A DNA stretch of 64,000 nucleotides. Origin: an uncultured Acetatifactor sp. (GTDB lineage Bacteria; Bacillota; Clostridia; Lachnospirales; Lachnospiraceae). The stretch spans positions 1 to 64,000 of the forward strand of contig CAJUAB010000015.1 of NCBI GenBank assembly GCA_910583845.1, in the 5' to 3' direction. Shown piece after piece: positions 47,154 through 54,394 of the stretch. The notes beneath the pieces are model-generated. The model saw only the letters and a program-made list of their open reading frames with translations, was not told the DNA's origin and made no database searches. Position 1 is the first letter of the stretch. Each line of letters begins with the position of its first letter. Both the position numbers and the translations under genes were made by a program.

Positions 47154-47193
47154 AGACAATATTGCTGATTTTGGAAATACGGAGGATAGAACT

Positions 47194-47799
47194 ATGTATA
47201 TTACCTGTTTGGATTTAGAGGGAGTGCTGGTGCCGGAGATATGGATCGCGTTTGCCGAAGCCAGCGGCATTCCCGAGCTTCGGAAGACTACCCGCGATGA
47301 GCCGGACTATGAGAAGCTGATGAAATATCGATTGGGAATCTTAAAGGAACATCACCTGGGCCTGAAAGAGATTCAGGAAACCATAGCGACAATTGATCCC
47401 ATGCCCGGCGCCAAAGATTTTCTGGATGAATTGCGCTCCTTTACGCAGGTTATTATTATCAGTGACACATTCACACAATTTGCCAGCCCCCTGATGAAAA
47501 AGCTGGGATGGCCTACCATATTCTGTAATTCCCTGGAAGTGGCCAAGGACGGTGAGATTACGGGATTCAGAATGAGGATTGCGGACTCCAAACTGACTAC
47601 CGTCAAAGCACTGCAATCTATTGGATATGATACCATTGCCAGCGGGGACAGCTATAACGATCTGGGAATGATAAAAGCCAGCAAGGCCGGATTCCTGTTT
47701 AAAACCACAGACAGGATCAAGGCGGACAATCCAGAGCTGCCAGCCTATGAGACCTATGAAGAGTTAATGACAGCCATCAAGGCCGCGATGAACATTTAA
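47194..47799 (+). CDS. thrH: ThrH-type phosphoserine/homoserine phosphotransferase
   Basis: A 201-residue HAD-family protein. The opening CLDLEGVLVPEIW, with D7 and a Glu in place of the second motif-I Asp, is the ThrH hallmark; SDTFTQF is motif II and GDSYNDLGM motif IV. ThrH can dephosphorylate phosphoserine or transfer the phosphate to homoserine. Confidence 0.88.
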   Translation: MYITCLDLEGVLVPEIWIAFAEASGIPELRKTTRDEPDYEKLMKYRLGILKEHHLGLKEIQETIATIDPMPGAKDFLDELRSFTQVIIISDTFTQFASPLMKKLGWPTIFCNSLEVAKDGEITGFRMRIADSKLTTVKALQSIGYDTIASGDSYNDLGMIKASKAGFLFKTTDRIKADNPELPAYETYEELMTAIKAAMNI

Positions 47800-47860
47800 A
47801 CGGGCGTATAGGTCTGGGTCAGGAATATGAACAGAATTTACAGATAAGAGGTGCATACAA

Positions 47861-48100
47861 ATGAATTTGAATCCAATGGCCATTTTAGGGTTAAAAAACG
47901 ATTTTGACAGGTTTCAGAACAACCATCCGAAGTTCATACAATTTGTCAAGGCGCTTACCAGGACTGGTATTCAGGAAGGAACCGTCATGGAGTGCAAAGT
48001 CATTACAGCCGATGGACAGGAATTTCAGACCAATATAAGAATAACGGCCGATGATCTGGAACTGATTGAAAAGCTGAAAAACCTGCGGCAGGAGTCCTAA
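47861..48100 (+). CDS. Small conserved-looking protein of unknown function
   Basis: A 79-residue protein starting MNLNPMAILGLKNDFDRFQNNHPKF, with GTVMECKVITADGQEFQTNIR in the middle and a C-terminal helix. Such small proteins are common in Lachnospiraceae, function unknown. AAGAGGTG precedes the ATG. The prophage array begins 21 bases after its stop. Confidence 0.6.
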   Translation: MNLNPMAILGLKNDFDRFQNNHPKFIQFVKALTRTGIQEGTVMECKVITADGQEFQTNIRITADDLELIEKLKNLRQES

Positions 48101-48139
48101 ACAACTATGCGCAAAAGACAACTTTAACGCATAGTTGTA
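48101..48139. other. Left attachment junction (attL) of the prophage array
   Basis: Chromosomal ACAACTATGCGCAAAAGACAA leads into the core CTTTAACG (48122-48129), after which phage sequence CATAGTTGTATAA begins. The same core occurs at 55380-55387 and 62638-62645. Left of the core, GCAAAA is shared with the phage end (GCAAAA, 55369-55374), so host and phage sites are similar beyond the 8-bp core. Confidence 0.8.
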
Positions 48140-48146
48140 TAAAATT

Positions 48147-48190
48147 AAAAAGATACATGCGGCTGTTGTAAACCGTGTGTATCTTTTTTT
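48147..48190. terminator. Bidirectional terminator at the left end of prophage unit 1
   Basis: AAAAAGATACA and TGTATCTTTTTTT pair; both strands end in a T-run. It would stop the repressor transcript and shield the host gene upstream. The 163 bases from here to the repressor show no convincing gene. Confidence 0.65.
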
Positions 48191-48353
48191 ATAAAAGCCT
48201 GTATTTATGCGGCTTTGAAGGCACTTCTCCAGTAATTTTTTTCTCCGGCAATTTGTCCTGGGAGGATCTGCCACAATCAAAATATCGTATGCCAGGCGGT
48301 CGCAATATTGTATATTTTCTTGCTGCAGTAACAGACTTATATGATACATTTAT

Positions 48354-48572
48354 TTATCGCTTAGTTTTTCCGGTGCCTAAGATCCAGTCGGCACTGACTT
48401 CATAGAAATCTATTAATCTTCCTAAAGTTTCAAAGTCTGGTTCTCGTTCTCCGGTTTCGTATCTGCTTATTGTATTTTGCGGTATTTTTAAAATATCTGC
48501 AATTTGTTTTTGTGTGTAGCCAGCTTGTTTTCTGGCCTCCTTAAGTTTTACTGGTATTATTTCTCTATACAT
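48354..48572 (-). CDS. XRE-family repressor, prophage unit 1
   Basis: A 72-residue Cro/CI-type helix-turn-helix protein: LKEARKQAGYTQKQIADIL and PQNTISRYETGEREP are the DNA-binding core. It is read away from all other phage genes and AGGAGAG precedes its ATG. A control region with three related operator sites lies between it and the first plus-strand gene, so it probably keeps the prophage silent. Confidence 0.9.
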   Translation of the reverse strand: MYREIIPVKLKEARKQAGYTQKQIADILKIPQNTISRYETGEREPDFETLGRLIDFYEVSADWILGTGKTKR

Positions 48573-48628
48573 TGTATGTCTCTCCTATATATCCCATTAT
48601 GGCATATTTCATCAAATAAGCAATCCCG

Positions 48629-48699
48629 TTTTGGTATATTTGTACATACCAAAAAGGGATATTTTTTGCTATTATATATACCAGAAGGGGATATTTTGC
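48629..48699. promoter_or_regulatory. Operator region of prophage unit 1
   Basis: TTTTGGTAT and ATACCAAAA form a 9-bp inverted repeat (48629-48654). Its right half extends to ATACCAAAAAGGGATATTTT and recurs as ATACCAGAAGGGGATATTTT at 48678-48697. These are the natural binding sites for the XRE repressor. On the minus strand TTGCTT-16-CATAAT can serve the repressor gene. Confidence 0.65.
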
Positions 48700-48738
48700 A
48701 ATAGCCCCTACTACTACCAGCAAAGAGAGGATGAGAGA

Positions 48739-49377
48739 ATGAAGAAGAGAAAAGAAAAGCTGGAGTCAACGTATGTGCTACCCAGCTCGGAAGAAGTGTT
48801 TGTATGTGAGGACCCTGGCCGGCTGGATATCTGGGGTATGCCCATGGATAACGTGCATATTGAGGTGCGTTCCAAGGGAAAACAGACCTGGTATTACTGC
48901 TGCGGTGATATTGATGGTGTCAATACATATTTTGGTGCGGAGTTGACATTGGAAGGTGCATATCAGGTTATCAAGGGTCTTATTCCGGTGGAGTGTGCTG
49001 TAGGTAAAAAGGCAGAGCATCCGGTGCCAGAAAATGTCTCGGAGGAGTCCAAAGCGGAAGTTATTTGTCATGCCGGCGTTGAAGGGGCTGACACGGAATC
49101 CCTGCCCTGTGCTGATGCTGATCTGGAGGACTATGATTCTTGCGCCGGTTGTCCCTACCTTGAAGTTTTGGGCGGTGATTGCACTGCCCCCGCGGATGTA
49201 TATGGTCGGGAGGATCTGCCCTGTGGATCGGATGATCCGGATCGCCAGAAATTACAGGATGAGGTTAAGGAGGCATATCTGCATGGTGGCCGCACGGGGT
49301 GCATGTTTGATGATGACGGTAACGAGTACTATACCACCATGGATGGTGTCCGGCATTATACCCGGTTGGAGGGTTGA
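48739..49377 (+). CDS. First rightward phage gene, unknown function, unit 1
   Basis: A 212-residue acidic protein I do not recognise. It has WYYCCGDIDGVNTYF in the first half, then a run of cysteines (DSCAGCPYLEVLGGDC, LPCGS) that could bind metal, and a C-terminal GCMFDDDGNEYYTTMDG. The open frame starts at 48631, but GAGAGGATGAGAG selects ATG 48739. As first gene under repressor control it may be an early or regulatory protein. Confidence 0.6.
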   Translation: MKKRKEKLESTYVLPSSEEVFVCEDPGRLDIWGMPMDNVHIEVRSKGKQTWYYCCGDIDGVNTYFGAELTLEGAYQVIKGLIPVECAVGKKAEHPVPENVSEESKAEVICHAGVEGADTESLPCADADLEDYDSCAGCPYLEVLGGDCTAPADVYGREDLPCGSDDPDRQKLQDEVKEAYLHGGRTGCMFDDDGNEYYTTMDGVRHYTRLEG

Positions 49378-49388
49378 TGATGGCAATA

Positions 49389-49406
49389 TAGCCCGTATAC
49401 GGGCTA
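49389..49406. promoter_or_regulatory. Perfect 18-bp palindrome, unit 1
   Basis: TAGCCCGTATACGGGCTA reads the same on both strands. It lies between the first gene and the next start, 20 bases before the ribosome site, and is followed by a second GTATAC. It may be a protein-binding site or a small RNA hairpin controlling translation. Confidence 0.55.
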
Positions 49407-49442
49407 ATTGTATACACAACAATGAAAAAGGAGGACAAAATT

Positions 49443-49712
49443 TTGAGAGTGAATGTTGTGGGAAAAGAAGATGTGAATTACATCAAAAATGGTCAGCCTG
49501 TGCAGGGTATTAAATTGCACGTGACGCATGAAAACACTAAGGAAGGCGCTGTGGGAGTTGCCTGTGAGACGCCGTATTTTAGCAACCGGTATGATGCGTA
49601 TCATCAAGCGGCGCTGGTTAATGTCGGTGACGTGGTGGACATGTTTTATAACCAGTATGGACGGATTGATTCGTTACAGGTTGTTTCCGGAGCGGCGCAG
49701 GGAAAGAAATAG
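49443..49712 (+). CDS. Small protein in the position of the phage ssDNA-binding protein, unit 1
   Basis: An 89-residue, strand-rich protein (RVNVVGKEDVNYI, GIKLHVTHEN, VNVGDVVDMFYNQYG) of the size of filamentous-phage gene V proteins. AAAAAGGAGG lies at 49425-49434, inside a longer open frame from ATG 49422, so TTG 49443 is the probable start. The ssDNA-binding role is inferred from size, predicted beta content and place just before the coat gene. Confidence 0.5.
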   Translation: MRVNVVGKEDVNYIKNGQPVQGIKLHVTHENTKEGAVGVACETPYFSNRYDAYHQAALVNVGDVVDMFYNQYGRIDSLQVVSGAAQGKK

Positions 49713-49737
49713 TTATCAAATGGCTGGAAACGGCTAT

Positions 49738-49746
49738 TGGTATAAT
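49738..49746 (+). promoter_or_regulatory. Extended -10 promoter of the coat gene, unit 1
   Basis: TGGTATAAT is a perfect -10 box with the extended TGn motif, 27 bases before the coat start. With the terminator after the coat gene it would give a short, abundant coat transcript. Confidence 0.5.
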
Positions 49747-49772
49747 GTCGCATTCGGGAAGGGGGTGTTAAT

Positions 49773-49997
49773 ATGCAGCATTTAGCAATACGTGCGTTGC
49801 TTAGCTCTGGAGGAGCTTCCGGTGCTGGAGGTGGTCTGGATGACGTATTAAGTAACGTCACTAAGGTCGTTGAATTTAGCGGTACTATGCTTAGTGCCAT
49901 GCTGGCCAATCCGATTTATGCATTTTTGTTTGCTGTTAGTTTTATCGGTATTGGCATCAGCATTGTCCGTTTGTTCCGGCGTGGATCAAAGGGATAA
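49773..49997 (+). CDS. Major coat protein-like (pVIII-like), unit 1
   Basis: A 74-residue protein: Gly/Ser-rich start, an amphipathic stretch (DDVLSNVTKVVEFSG), one transmembrane helix (about 43-65, AMLANPIYAFLFAVSFIGIGISI) and a basic tail RLFRRGSKG. This is the layout of inovirus major coat proteins, where the tail faces the DNA. No long signal peptide is seen, though the first 20 residues could be removed. AAGGGGGTG precedes the ATG, and a terminator follows directly. Confidence 0.75.
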   Translation: MQHLAIRALLSSGGASGAGGGLDDVLSNVTKVVEFSGTMLSAMLANPIYAFLFAVSFIGIGISIVRLFRRGSKG

Positions 49998-50012
49998 TCT
50001 TTGCTCTTTTGT

Positions 50013-50045
50013 TTCCCCTGGCGGGTGTCTGCCAGGGGAATTTTT
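50013..50045 (+). terminator. Perfect terminator directly after the coat gene, unit 1
   Basis: TTCCCCTGGC and GCCAGGGGAA pair over 10 bp around an 8-base loop, then TTTTT. It separates coat production from the minor structural genes, as the terminator after gene VIII does in Ff phages. Confidence 0.85.
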
Positions 50046-50060
50046 GAAAGAAGGTGTGTT

Positions 50061-51644
50061 ATGCGTTGGAAAATAAGGATTATTGCGTTGGCTTTTGCGG
50101 TTTCACTGGTGCTGCCTGGTGTGCTGCTCTCTCCGCCCCTGCCGGCCCATGCCCAAACAATCAGTGATCTATATGGGACGGGATCAGCAGATGAACTAAA
50201 TATTGTCAAACTGATTGACATGGCGTTAAACCGGGGTGGTATGTCTATGTCTCCGGCCACGATCAGGTCATTTTTGGATTTTTGGTGGTCATCTGTACAG
50301 TCAGATCTGCAGCAATGTATCAGCAATATCGGTACGGCCTATGACACGTCACAGGCGTTTATCAATGCTCTTGTGGCGGGCCTGGCCAATACGGATCATT
50401 ATGATAAATTGGGCGGCATCATAACAAAATATGTGCAGTACTGCTATTCCCTGGGTGAAAAATCGGTATCTGATTTTGTGCAGCTGATTACCCAGGCGGG
50501 CACGTTTCGCAGGTTTTTGCTTTCGTATGTGACGGATGGTGATGGCAATATTGTTAATACCGTGGATAATAAGATCAAAAAATATAACCTTAAGGGCGGT
50601 TTAGTCAATATGGTGCGCCAGGCGGCAGATTTTTATATTGAAGAACATGAGGGATATTATTTAGTACATACTTTTACGTACAAAAATTTTCCGGCGTCTG
50701 TGTTTGACAATAAAGCAAAATATGATTTTATTTGCAATACGTTTAAAACGGCTAAATCTGATGGTGTTTATTTTTTGCAAAATTTTAGTGGTTTGAAGAT
50801 ATATCAGGCAACCGGATATTCATTTGTTGGTACACTCGAAAATAATAAGATTGAGTTTTCTTCTTATGCTTCGGACTGGACTTCTGCCAGATTGTATTCT
50901 GCCGCTTTTACTGATTTTTCCGCCGGTATTGATTTATCAAAATATAATCCATCGTCTGATAGCGATAAAATATCTATCCCGGCGTATCAAAATTATATTA
51001 TAACCTATTTTGGTAAAAACGGGAGCATGGAGCCCTATCTTTATCCTGTGACGGCTGATGGGCGGACGATTAAAGTCTGGAAGACGCTGGATGGATTTAA
51101 AAATCATACTGTTGGGCGATCAGATATCTATTATACAAATAGTTATTCTAAATTTGATTCCAGCGTGGATAATTCCATTGAATTTACGGGTTCCTACTAT
51201 AACAGCACGACTAATAATTATTCACACGATAATATACAAAATACCATTGATAATAGTCAGGAAACCATCAATGAAAGCACAGTCAATAATATCGTGAATA
51301 ACTATATCACTAATGTCACAAATAACTATGGCGGTGGATCTGGCAGCGGAGATGATGATTCCGGCGGCGACTGGAATTTAGGAGAAGGCATTGAAGCATT
51401 TGTAAAAAGCATTATGGAATTATTGGATTTTGTTCTTAAACTTTTGGGCGATCTGGTCGGCCTCCTGGGACGGTTTTTGACGGACGTTTTGGAAGTTTTT
51501 AAAAGCCTGGGCGTCGTTGGATCCGAGTTTGGTGGATTTCTTAAAGAGGTTTTTAGCTTTTTGCCGGAAGAATGTATATCGCTTATTATATCCTCCATCG
51601 GTTCTATGTGCATTGTGGGCGTTATTAAGGCAATTAAAAAGTGA
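50061..51644 (+). CDS. pIII-like minor coat / adsorption protein, unit 1
   Basis: A 527-residue exported protein. Signal peptide at 1-31 with probable cleavage after AHA; a large Asn/Ser/Tyr-rich outer part; an Asn-rich stretch (VNNIVNNYITNVTNNYG); a flexible linker GGGSGSGDDDSGG at about 424-436; then a C-terminal domain of hydrophobic heptads and a membrane anchor (about 505-523) ending KAIKK. This order matches gene III proteins, which bind the host and end virion assembly. The sequence itself is unlike Ff pIII. AAGAAGGTG precedes the ATG. Confidence 0.75.
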   Translation: MRWKIRIIALAFAVSLVLPGVLLSPPLPAHAQTISDLYGTGSADELNIVKLIDMALNRGGMSMSPATIRSFLDFWWSSVQSDLQQCISNIGTAYDTSQAFINALVAGLANTDHYDKLGGIITKYVQYCYSLGEKSVSDFVQLITQAGTFRRFLLSYVTDGDGNIVNTVDNKIKKYNLKGGLVNMVRQAADFYIEEHEGYYLVHTFTYKNFPASVFDNKAKYDFICNTFKTAKSDGVYFLQNFSGLKIYQATGYSFVGTLENNKIEFSSYASDWTSARLYSAAFTDFSAGIDLSKYNPSSDSDKISIPAYQNYIITYFGKNGSMEPYLYPVTADGRTIKVWKTLDGFKNHTVGRSDIYYTNSYSKFDSSVDNSIEFTGSYYNSTTNNYSHDNIQNTIDNSQETINESTVNNIVNNYITNVTNNYGGGSGSGDDDSGGDWNLGEGIEAFVKSIMELLDFVLKLLGDLVGLLGRFLTDVLEVFKSLGVVGSEFGGFLKEVFSFLPEECISLIISSIGSMCIVGVIKAIKK

Positions 51645-51652
51645 GGTGCGTA

Positions 51653-51808
51653 ATGGAATATATAGCCAGGTATTTTAGTATTATTTTTGATGCTATGCGG
51701 CGTGAATTTGTGCTGTTTGGCTATCACATATCGTTTTTTGATATTTTTATTTTTGTGTCGGTGGCTAGTATACTGGCGTCGGCCATAAGGAGGATTTTCG
51801 ATGACTGA
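51653..51808 (+). CDS. 51-residue membrane protein, unit 1
   Basis: A short gene, MEYIARYFSIIFDAMRREFV onward, with one hydrophobic helix (about 27-46) and a basic/acidic end RRIFDD. GTGAGGTGCG precedes the ATG; the stop overlaps the next start by eight bases. By size and place it may be a minor virion tip protein such as pVII or pIX. Confidence 0.6.
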   Translation: MEYIARYFSIIFDAMRREFVLFGYHISFFDIFIFVSVASILASAIRRIFDD

Positions 51809-52103
51809 CAATAAAATTTTGGAAATTTTGGAAGGGGAATGGGGCGATTCTGTTAGTGCCGGTGATGCGCCTGTGTCATCCAGCGTTTCTGGTGGTGATG
51901 TGCCGGCGTATTATGAGATCAATTTTTATAGCCTTCCCTCTCCTGCTCCGGAACCGGAAACGGAAACTACAGCCTATACTTTGTGGTACAAGCCGCTGGA
52001 ACAGTATACGGTGTCGGAGGGACTGCTGCTATTGCTGGTGATAATTGTGGCTGTTGTTTTGATATGGTCTGCAATCAAAGGAGGATTTAAATGGCTGACA
52101 TAA
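51801..52103 (+). CDS. 100-residue single-span membrane protein, unit 1
   Basis: An acidic, Ser/Pro-rich N-terminal 70 residues (SLPSPAPEPETETTAY) followed by one transmembrane helix (about 74-93) and the basic tail KGGFKWLT. No signal peptide, so it is likely inserted with the N-terminus outside. AAGGAGG precedes the ATG. A structural or assembly role is inferred from the operon. Confidence 0.65.
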   Translation: MTDNKILEILEGEWGDSVSAGDAPVSSSVSGGDVPAYYEINFYSLPSPAPEPETETTAYTLWYKPLEQYTVSEGLLLLLVIIVAVVLIWSAIKGGFKWLT

Positions 52104-52273
52104 TAAAAATGTTGTTGGAGGATTTAGGGGTTTATGGAGCTGTCCCGAGTACATTCCCGGAATTGATTACCTGGATTGCCACTGTGACTGTTGCGGCGTC
52201 TCTGCTTGCCGGTGTTTTAAAAACCTGTTTTATTATCTGCCGGGAGATTGGGGGGAGGTGGTGGCGCAGATGA
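52091..52273 (+). CDS. 60-residue membrane protein, unit 1
   Basis: A small protein with one hydrophobic helix (about 27-50) and a basic end REIGGRWWRR. AAAGGAGG lies before the ATG inside the previous gene; the stop overlaps the ATPase start as ATGA. Possibly a pVI-like or assembly partner of the ATPase. Confidence 0.65.
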   Translation: MADIIKMLLEDLGVYGAVPSTFPELITWIATVTVAASLLAGVLKTCFIICREIGGRWWRR

Positions 52274-53166
52274 TTTTTGCTGTTATTTTTTTGCTGGTGT
52301 TGCTGTTTTTGTTTTGTCAGACGTTTCATCAGGCGGTGCTGCACCCTTTTAAGTTTTTGTTTTATATGGCTAAAGATATAGTTTTGTATGTGGTCCATCG
52401 GAATTGGAATAGGTGTATTACTGGCCGTCTGGTGTGCTATTTTGCTCATTTTGGTGGCGGTAAGACGCTTTCGGCCACCTATTATATAACCCAGCTGTAT
52501 TACAAATATAATAATAAACGGGTTTATGACCGTAATCGCGGGAAAATGGTGCTACAAAAGGTCGAAGTTTTATCCAATGCGCAGTTTGTTTCTATCCCCT
52601 ATTCGCCGCTGCAATCTTTGCGGGATATAACTGCCAGGGCCGCGCATAACCGGGAAATTGATCTGGCTAATGATACACTGACTGTGACTATTATTTTAAT
52701 CGACGAGGCTTCCGCAGAATTAAACAGCCGGGAGTATAAATCAAATTTTGATATGGACACGCTTAACACGCTGATTACCTGCCGGCACTATCATTTAAAT
52801 TTGTTTTATACGTCCCAAAAATTTAAATTAACAGATGCGCTGCTGCGATCAGTGACGCAGGAATGTATATGTTGCCGCAAATTTTGGCGTGTGATGATAA
52901 AAACCGGCTATGACGCGGATCAGCTGGAGGTTGCCGGGGATGCGCTGCTGGTTAAGCCGTTATACCGCCGGTCCTTTTTTATAACTGACAAAATTTATAA
53001 TGGTTATGATACCCTGGCTACTGTGGATAAATTGCGCAAGGGCGCAGAAATGGGGAAGATGCTTACAGCAGCGGAGATTCTTGCTCTGCGCGGTAATGCT
53101 GCTCCTGATGCGGACAGCGTTTCCAGACCCAGTAGGCGGCTTCGGCGGATGCGGCAGGGGAAATAG
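52270..53166 (+). CDS. Zot/pI-like morphogenesis ATPase, unit 1
   Basis: A 298-residue P-loop ATPase expected to extrude the virion through the membrane. A hydrophobic N-terminal segment (1-16) and a second weaker one precede Walker A AHFGGGKT (59-66) and Walker B IILIDEASAEL (D145, E146). The membrane segment is N-terminal, not C-terminal as in Ff pI or CTX Zot. The C-terminus is strongly basic (SRPSRRLRRMRQGK). ATG 52270 overlaps the previous stop and has GGGGGAGG upstream; GTG 52258 or 52261 are alternatives. Confidence 0.8.
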   Translation: MIFAVIFLLVLLFLFCQTFHQAVLHPFKFLFYMAKDIVLYVVHRNWNRCITGRLVCYFAHFGGGKTLSATYYITQLYYKYNNKRVYDRNRGKMVLQKVEVLSNAQFVSIPYSPLQSLRDITARAAHNREIDLANDTLTVTIILIDEASAELNSREYKSNFDMDTLNTLITCRHYHLNLFYTSQKFKLTDALLRSVTQECICCRKFWRVMIKTGYDADQLEVAGDALLVKPLYRRSFFITDKIYNGYDTLATVDKLRKGAEMGKMLTAAEILALRGNAAPDADSVSRPSRRLRRMRQGK

Positions 53167-53172
53167 GCCTGA

Positions 53173-53217
53173 GGGGGTGCCGGGACCCGTGCGGCTCGTC
53201 CGCCGGGTGGCACCCCC
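53173..53217. other. Long GC-rich hairpin after the ATPase gene, unit 1
   Basis: GGGGGTGCC and GGCACCCCC enclose ACCCG/CGGGT and GCGG/CCGC in one nearly continuous stem. A T-run follows at 53231. It may terminate the structural operon or serve as the packaging hairpin of the virion strand. The 586 bases between ATPase and Rep (53167-53752) hold no convincing gene but several more GC-rich hairpins up to the origin. Confidence 0.6.
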
Positions 53218-53658
53218 CTCCCCATTGTTATGATTTTTTTGTGCATTATGTACACTTCGCCGGCTCCGGCCCGGCTCGATCCGGCCCGCTGTGGCATGGA
53301 TTATTTGTTACCTTTGCACAAAAATGCCAGCAGCCGGAATCCTGCCGTGGAAACTTATTGCCGGGTGCCCTCCGGGCGGCAATATCTACCCGGCCCGCTT
53401 TCCCGGGCCACCTACAACGGCCGGGAATAATGCTGTGTCTGATATGCCACACTTGGCGGCACCCCGTGCCCGTCTATAGGCCCGGTCATGGCATTATACC
53501 CAAAACGGGCTCTTTTAATTATATAATATTTTGTCCCTGAGTCATCGGTGATTAGCTGGCAAGGGTGGAGCCCCGCAGGGGTCCAGCCCGACCATGGTAA
53601 CGTGATCTGGTGCGGAGCCCGGAAATAAATTGTTTTAATTGTACAAACAATTTGCTTG

Positions 53659-53710
53659 CTAGGGGGTGCCACTACGACACACCCCCTAGTGATCATTGAT
53701 CATTGATCAA
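53659..53710 (+). other. Rolling-circle double-strand origin, unit 1
   Basis: CTAGGGGGTG (53659-53668) and CACCCCCTAG (53680-53689) form a perfect 10-bp stem with an 11-base loop carrying ACTACGAC (53671-53678). The pMV158-family nick site is TACTACG/AC, so the expected cut is between 53676 and 53677. Three 7-base direct repeats TGATCAT, TGATCAT, TGATCAA (53690-53710) follow at once, as iterons for Rep binding. The Rep start is 43 bases further on. Confidence 0.85.
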
Positions 53711-53752
53711 AAATCTGTCAAATATTATTATTGTCTGACAAAAGGAGTTATT

Positions 53753-54394
53753 ATGGCATCTAATAGGGTACGAAATTATGCTACAGTGGTTTATCCTGAG
53801 AGTGCGCCGGATAATTGGCAATTAATCATGGCTGAGATGTGTATACCTTGCTTTATATCTCCGTTGCATGATAAGGATGTAGATCCAGGTGGTGAGCCGA
53901 AAAAGCCCCACCATCATGTGATGCTTATGTTTGAGGGAGTCAAGACCAGAGATCAGGCGCAAGAGGTATTTGATCAGATCGGCGGCGTTGGAAATGAGAT
54001 CGTGCAGTCTATCCGGGGATATGCCCGTTATCTCTGTCACCTGGATAACCCGGAAAAGGCACAGTATAGCCCGGATGATGTGCTGGCCTACGGCGGCGCT
54101 GATTACATATCCACAATCGGCCTAGTGATCGACAAATACAAGGCTATAGGTGAGATGATGGACTTTTGTGTAAACAATGGTGTATACGGATACGCTACGC
54201 TGCTCATGTGGTGCAGGGTAAACAATCCTGGTTGGTTTCGGGTGCTTTGTGACAATGGATCATTTGTGATCAAAGAGTTTTTAAAAAGTTTGAAATGGGA
54301 ATCTCAGCAGTTGAAGTCTCTGGGAATGGATGATTTACAGTTGCCTTCTTCTGTTTCTGGCTCTGAAGATAAAGGAGGTGATGAGGATGAGTAA
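53753..54394 (+). CDS. rep: Rolling-circle replication initiator Rep (pMV158/Rep_2 family), unit 1
   Basis: A 213-residue HUH endonuclease. RNYATVVYPESAPDNW opens the family fold; SPLHDKD (H39, D42) and PHHHVML (H53-H55) are metal-binding motifs that align with RepB of pMV158; the catalytic Tyr is probably Y93 in GYARYLCHL. It nicks the origin to start leading-strand synthesis. AAAGGAG selects ATG 53753. The acidic C-terminal tail is not part of the nuclease. A plasmid-type Rep in a filamentous phage marks a mosaic origin. Confidence 0.88.
   Translation: MASNRVRNYATVVYPESAPDNWQLIMAEMCIPCFISPLHDKDVDPGGEPKKPHHHVMLMFEGVKTRDQAQEVFDQIGGVGNEIVQSIRGYARYLCHLDNPEKAQYSPDDVLAYGGADYISTIGLVIDKYKAIGEMMDFCVNNGVYGYATLLMWCRVNNPGWFRVLCDNGSFVIKEFLKSLKWESQQLKSLGMDDLQLPSSVSGSEDKGGDEDE

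Noticed and set aside
53230..53540. Several short overlapping frames in the ATPase-Rep gap
   Set aside because: Composition is Pro/Arg/Gly-rich as expected of GC-rich hairpin DNA, frames overlap in all phases and lack ribosome sites.
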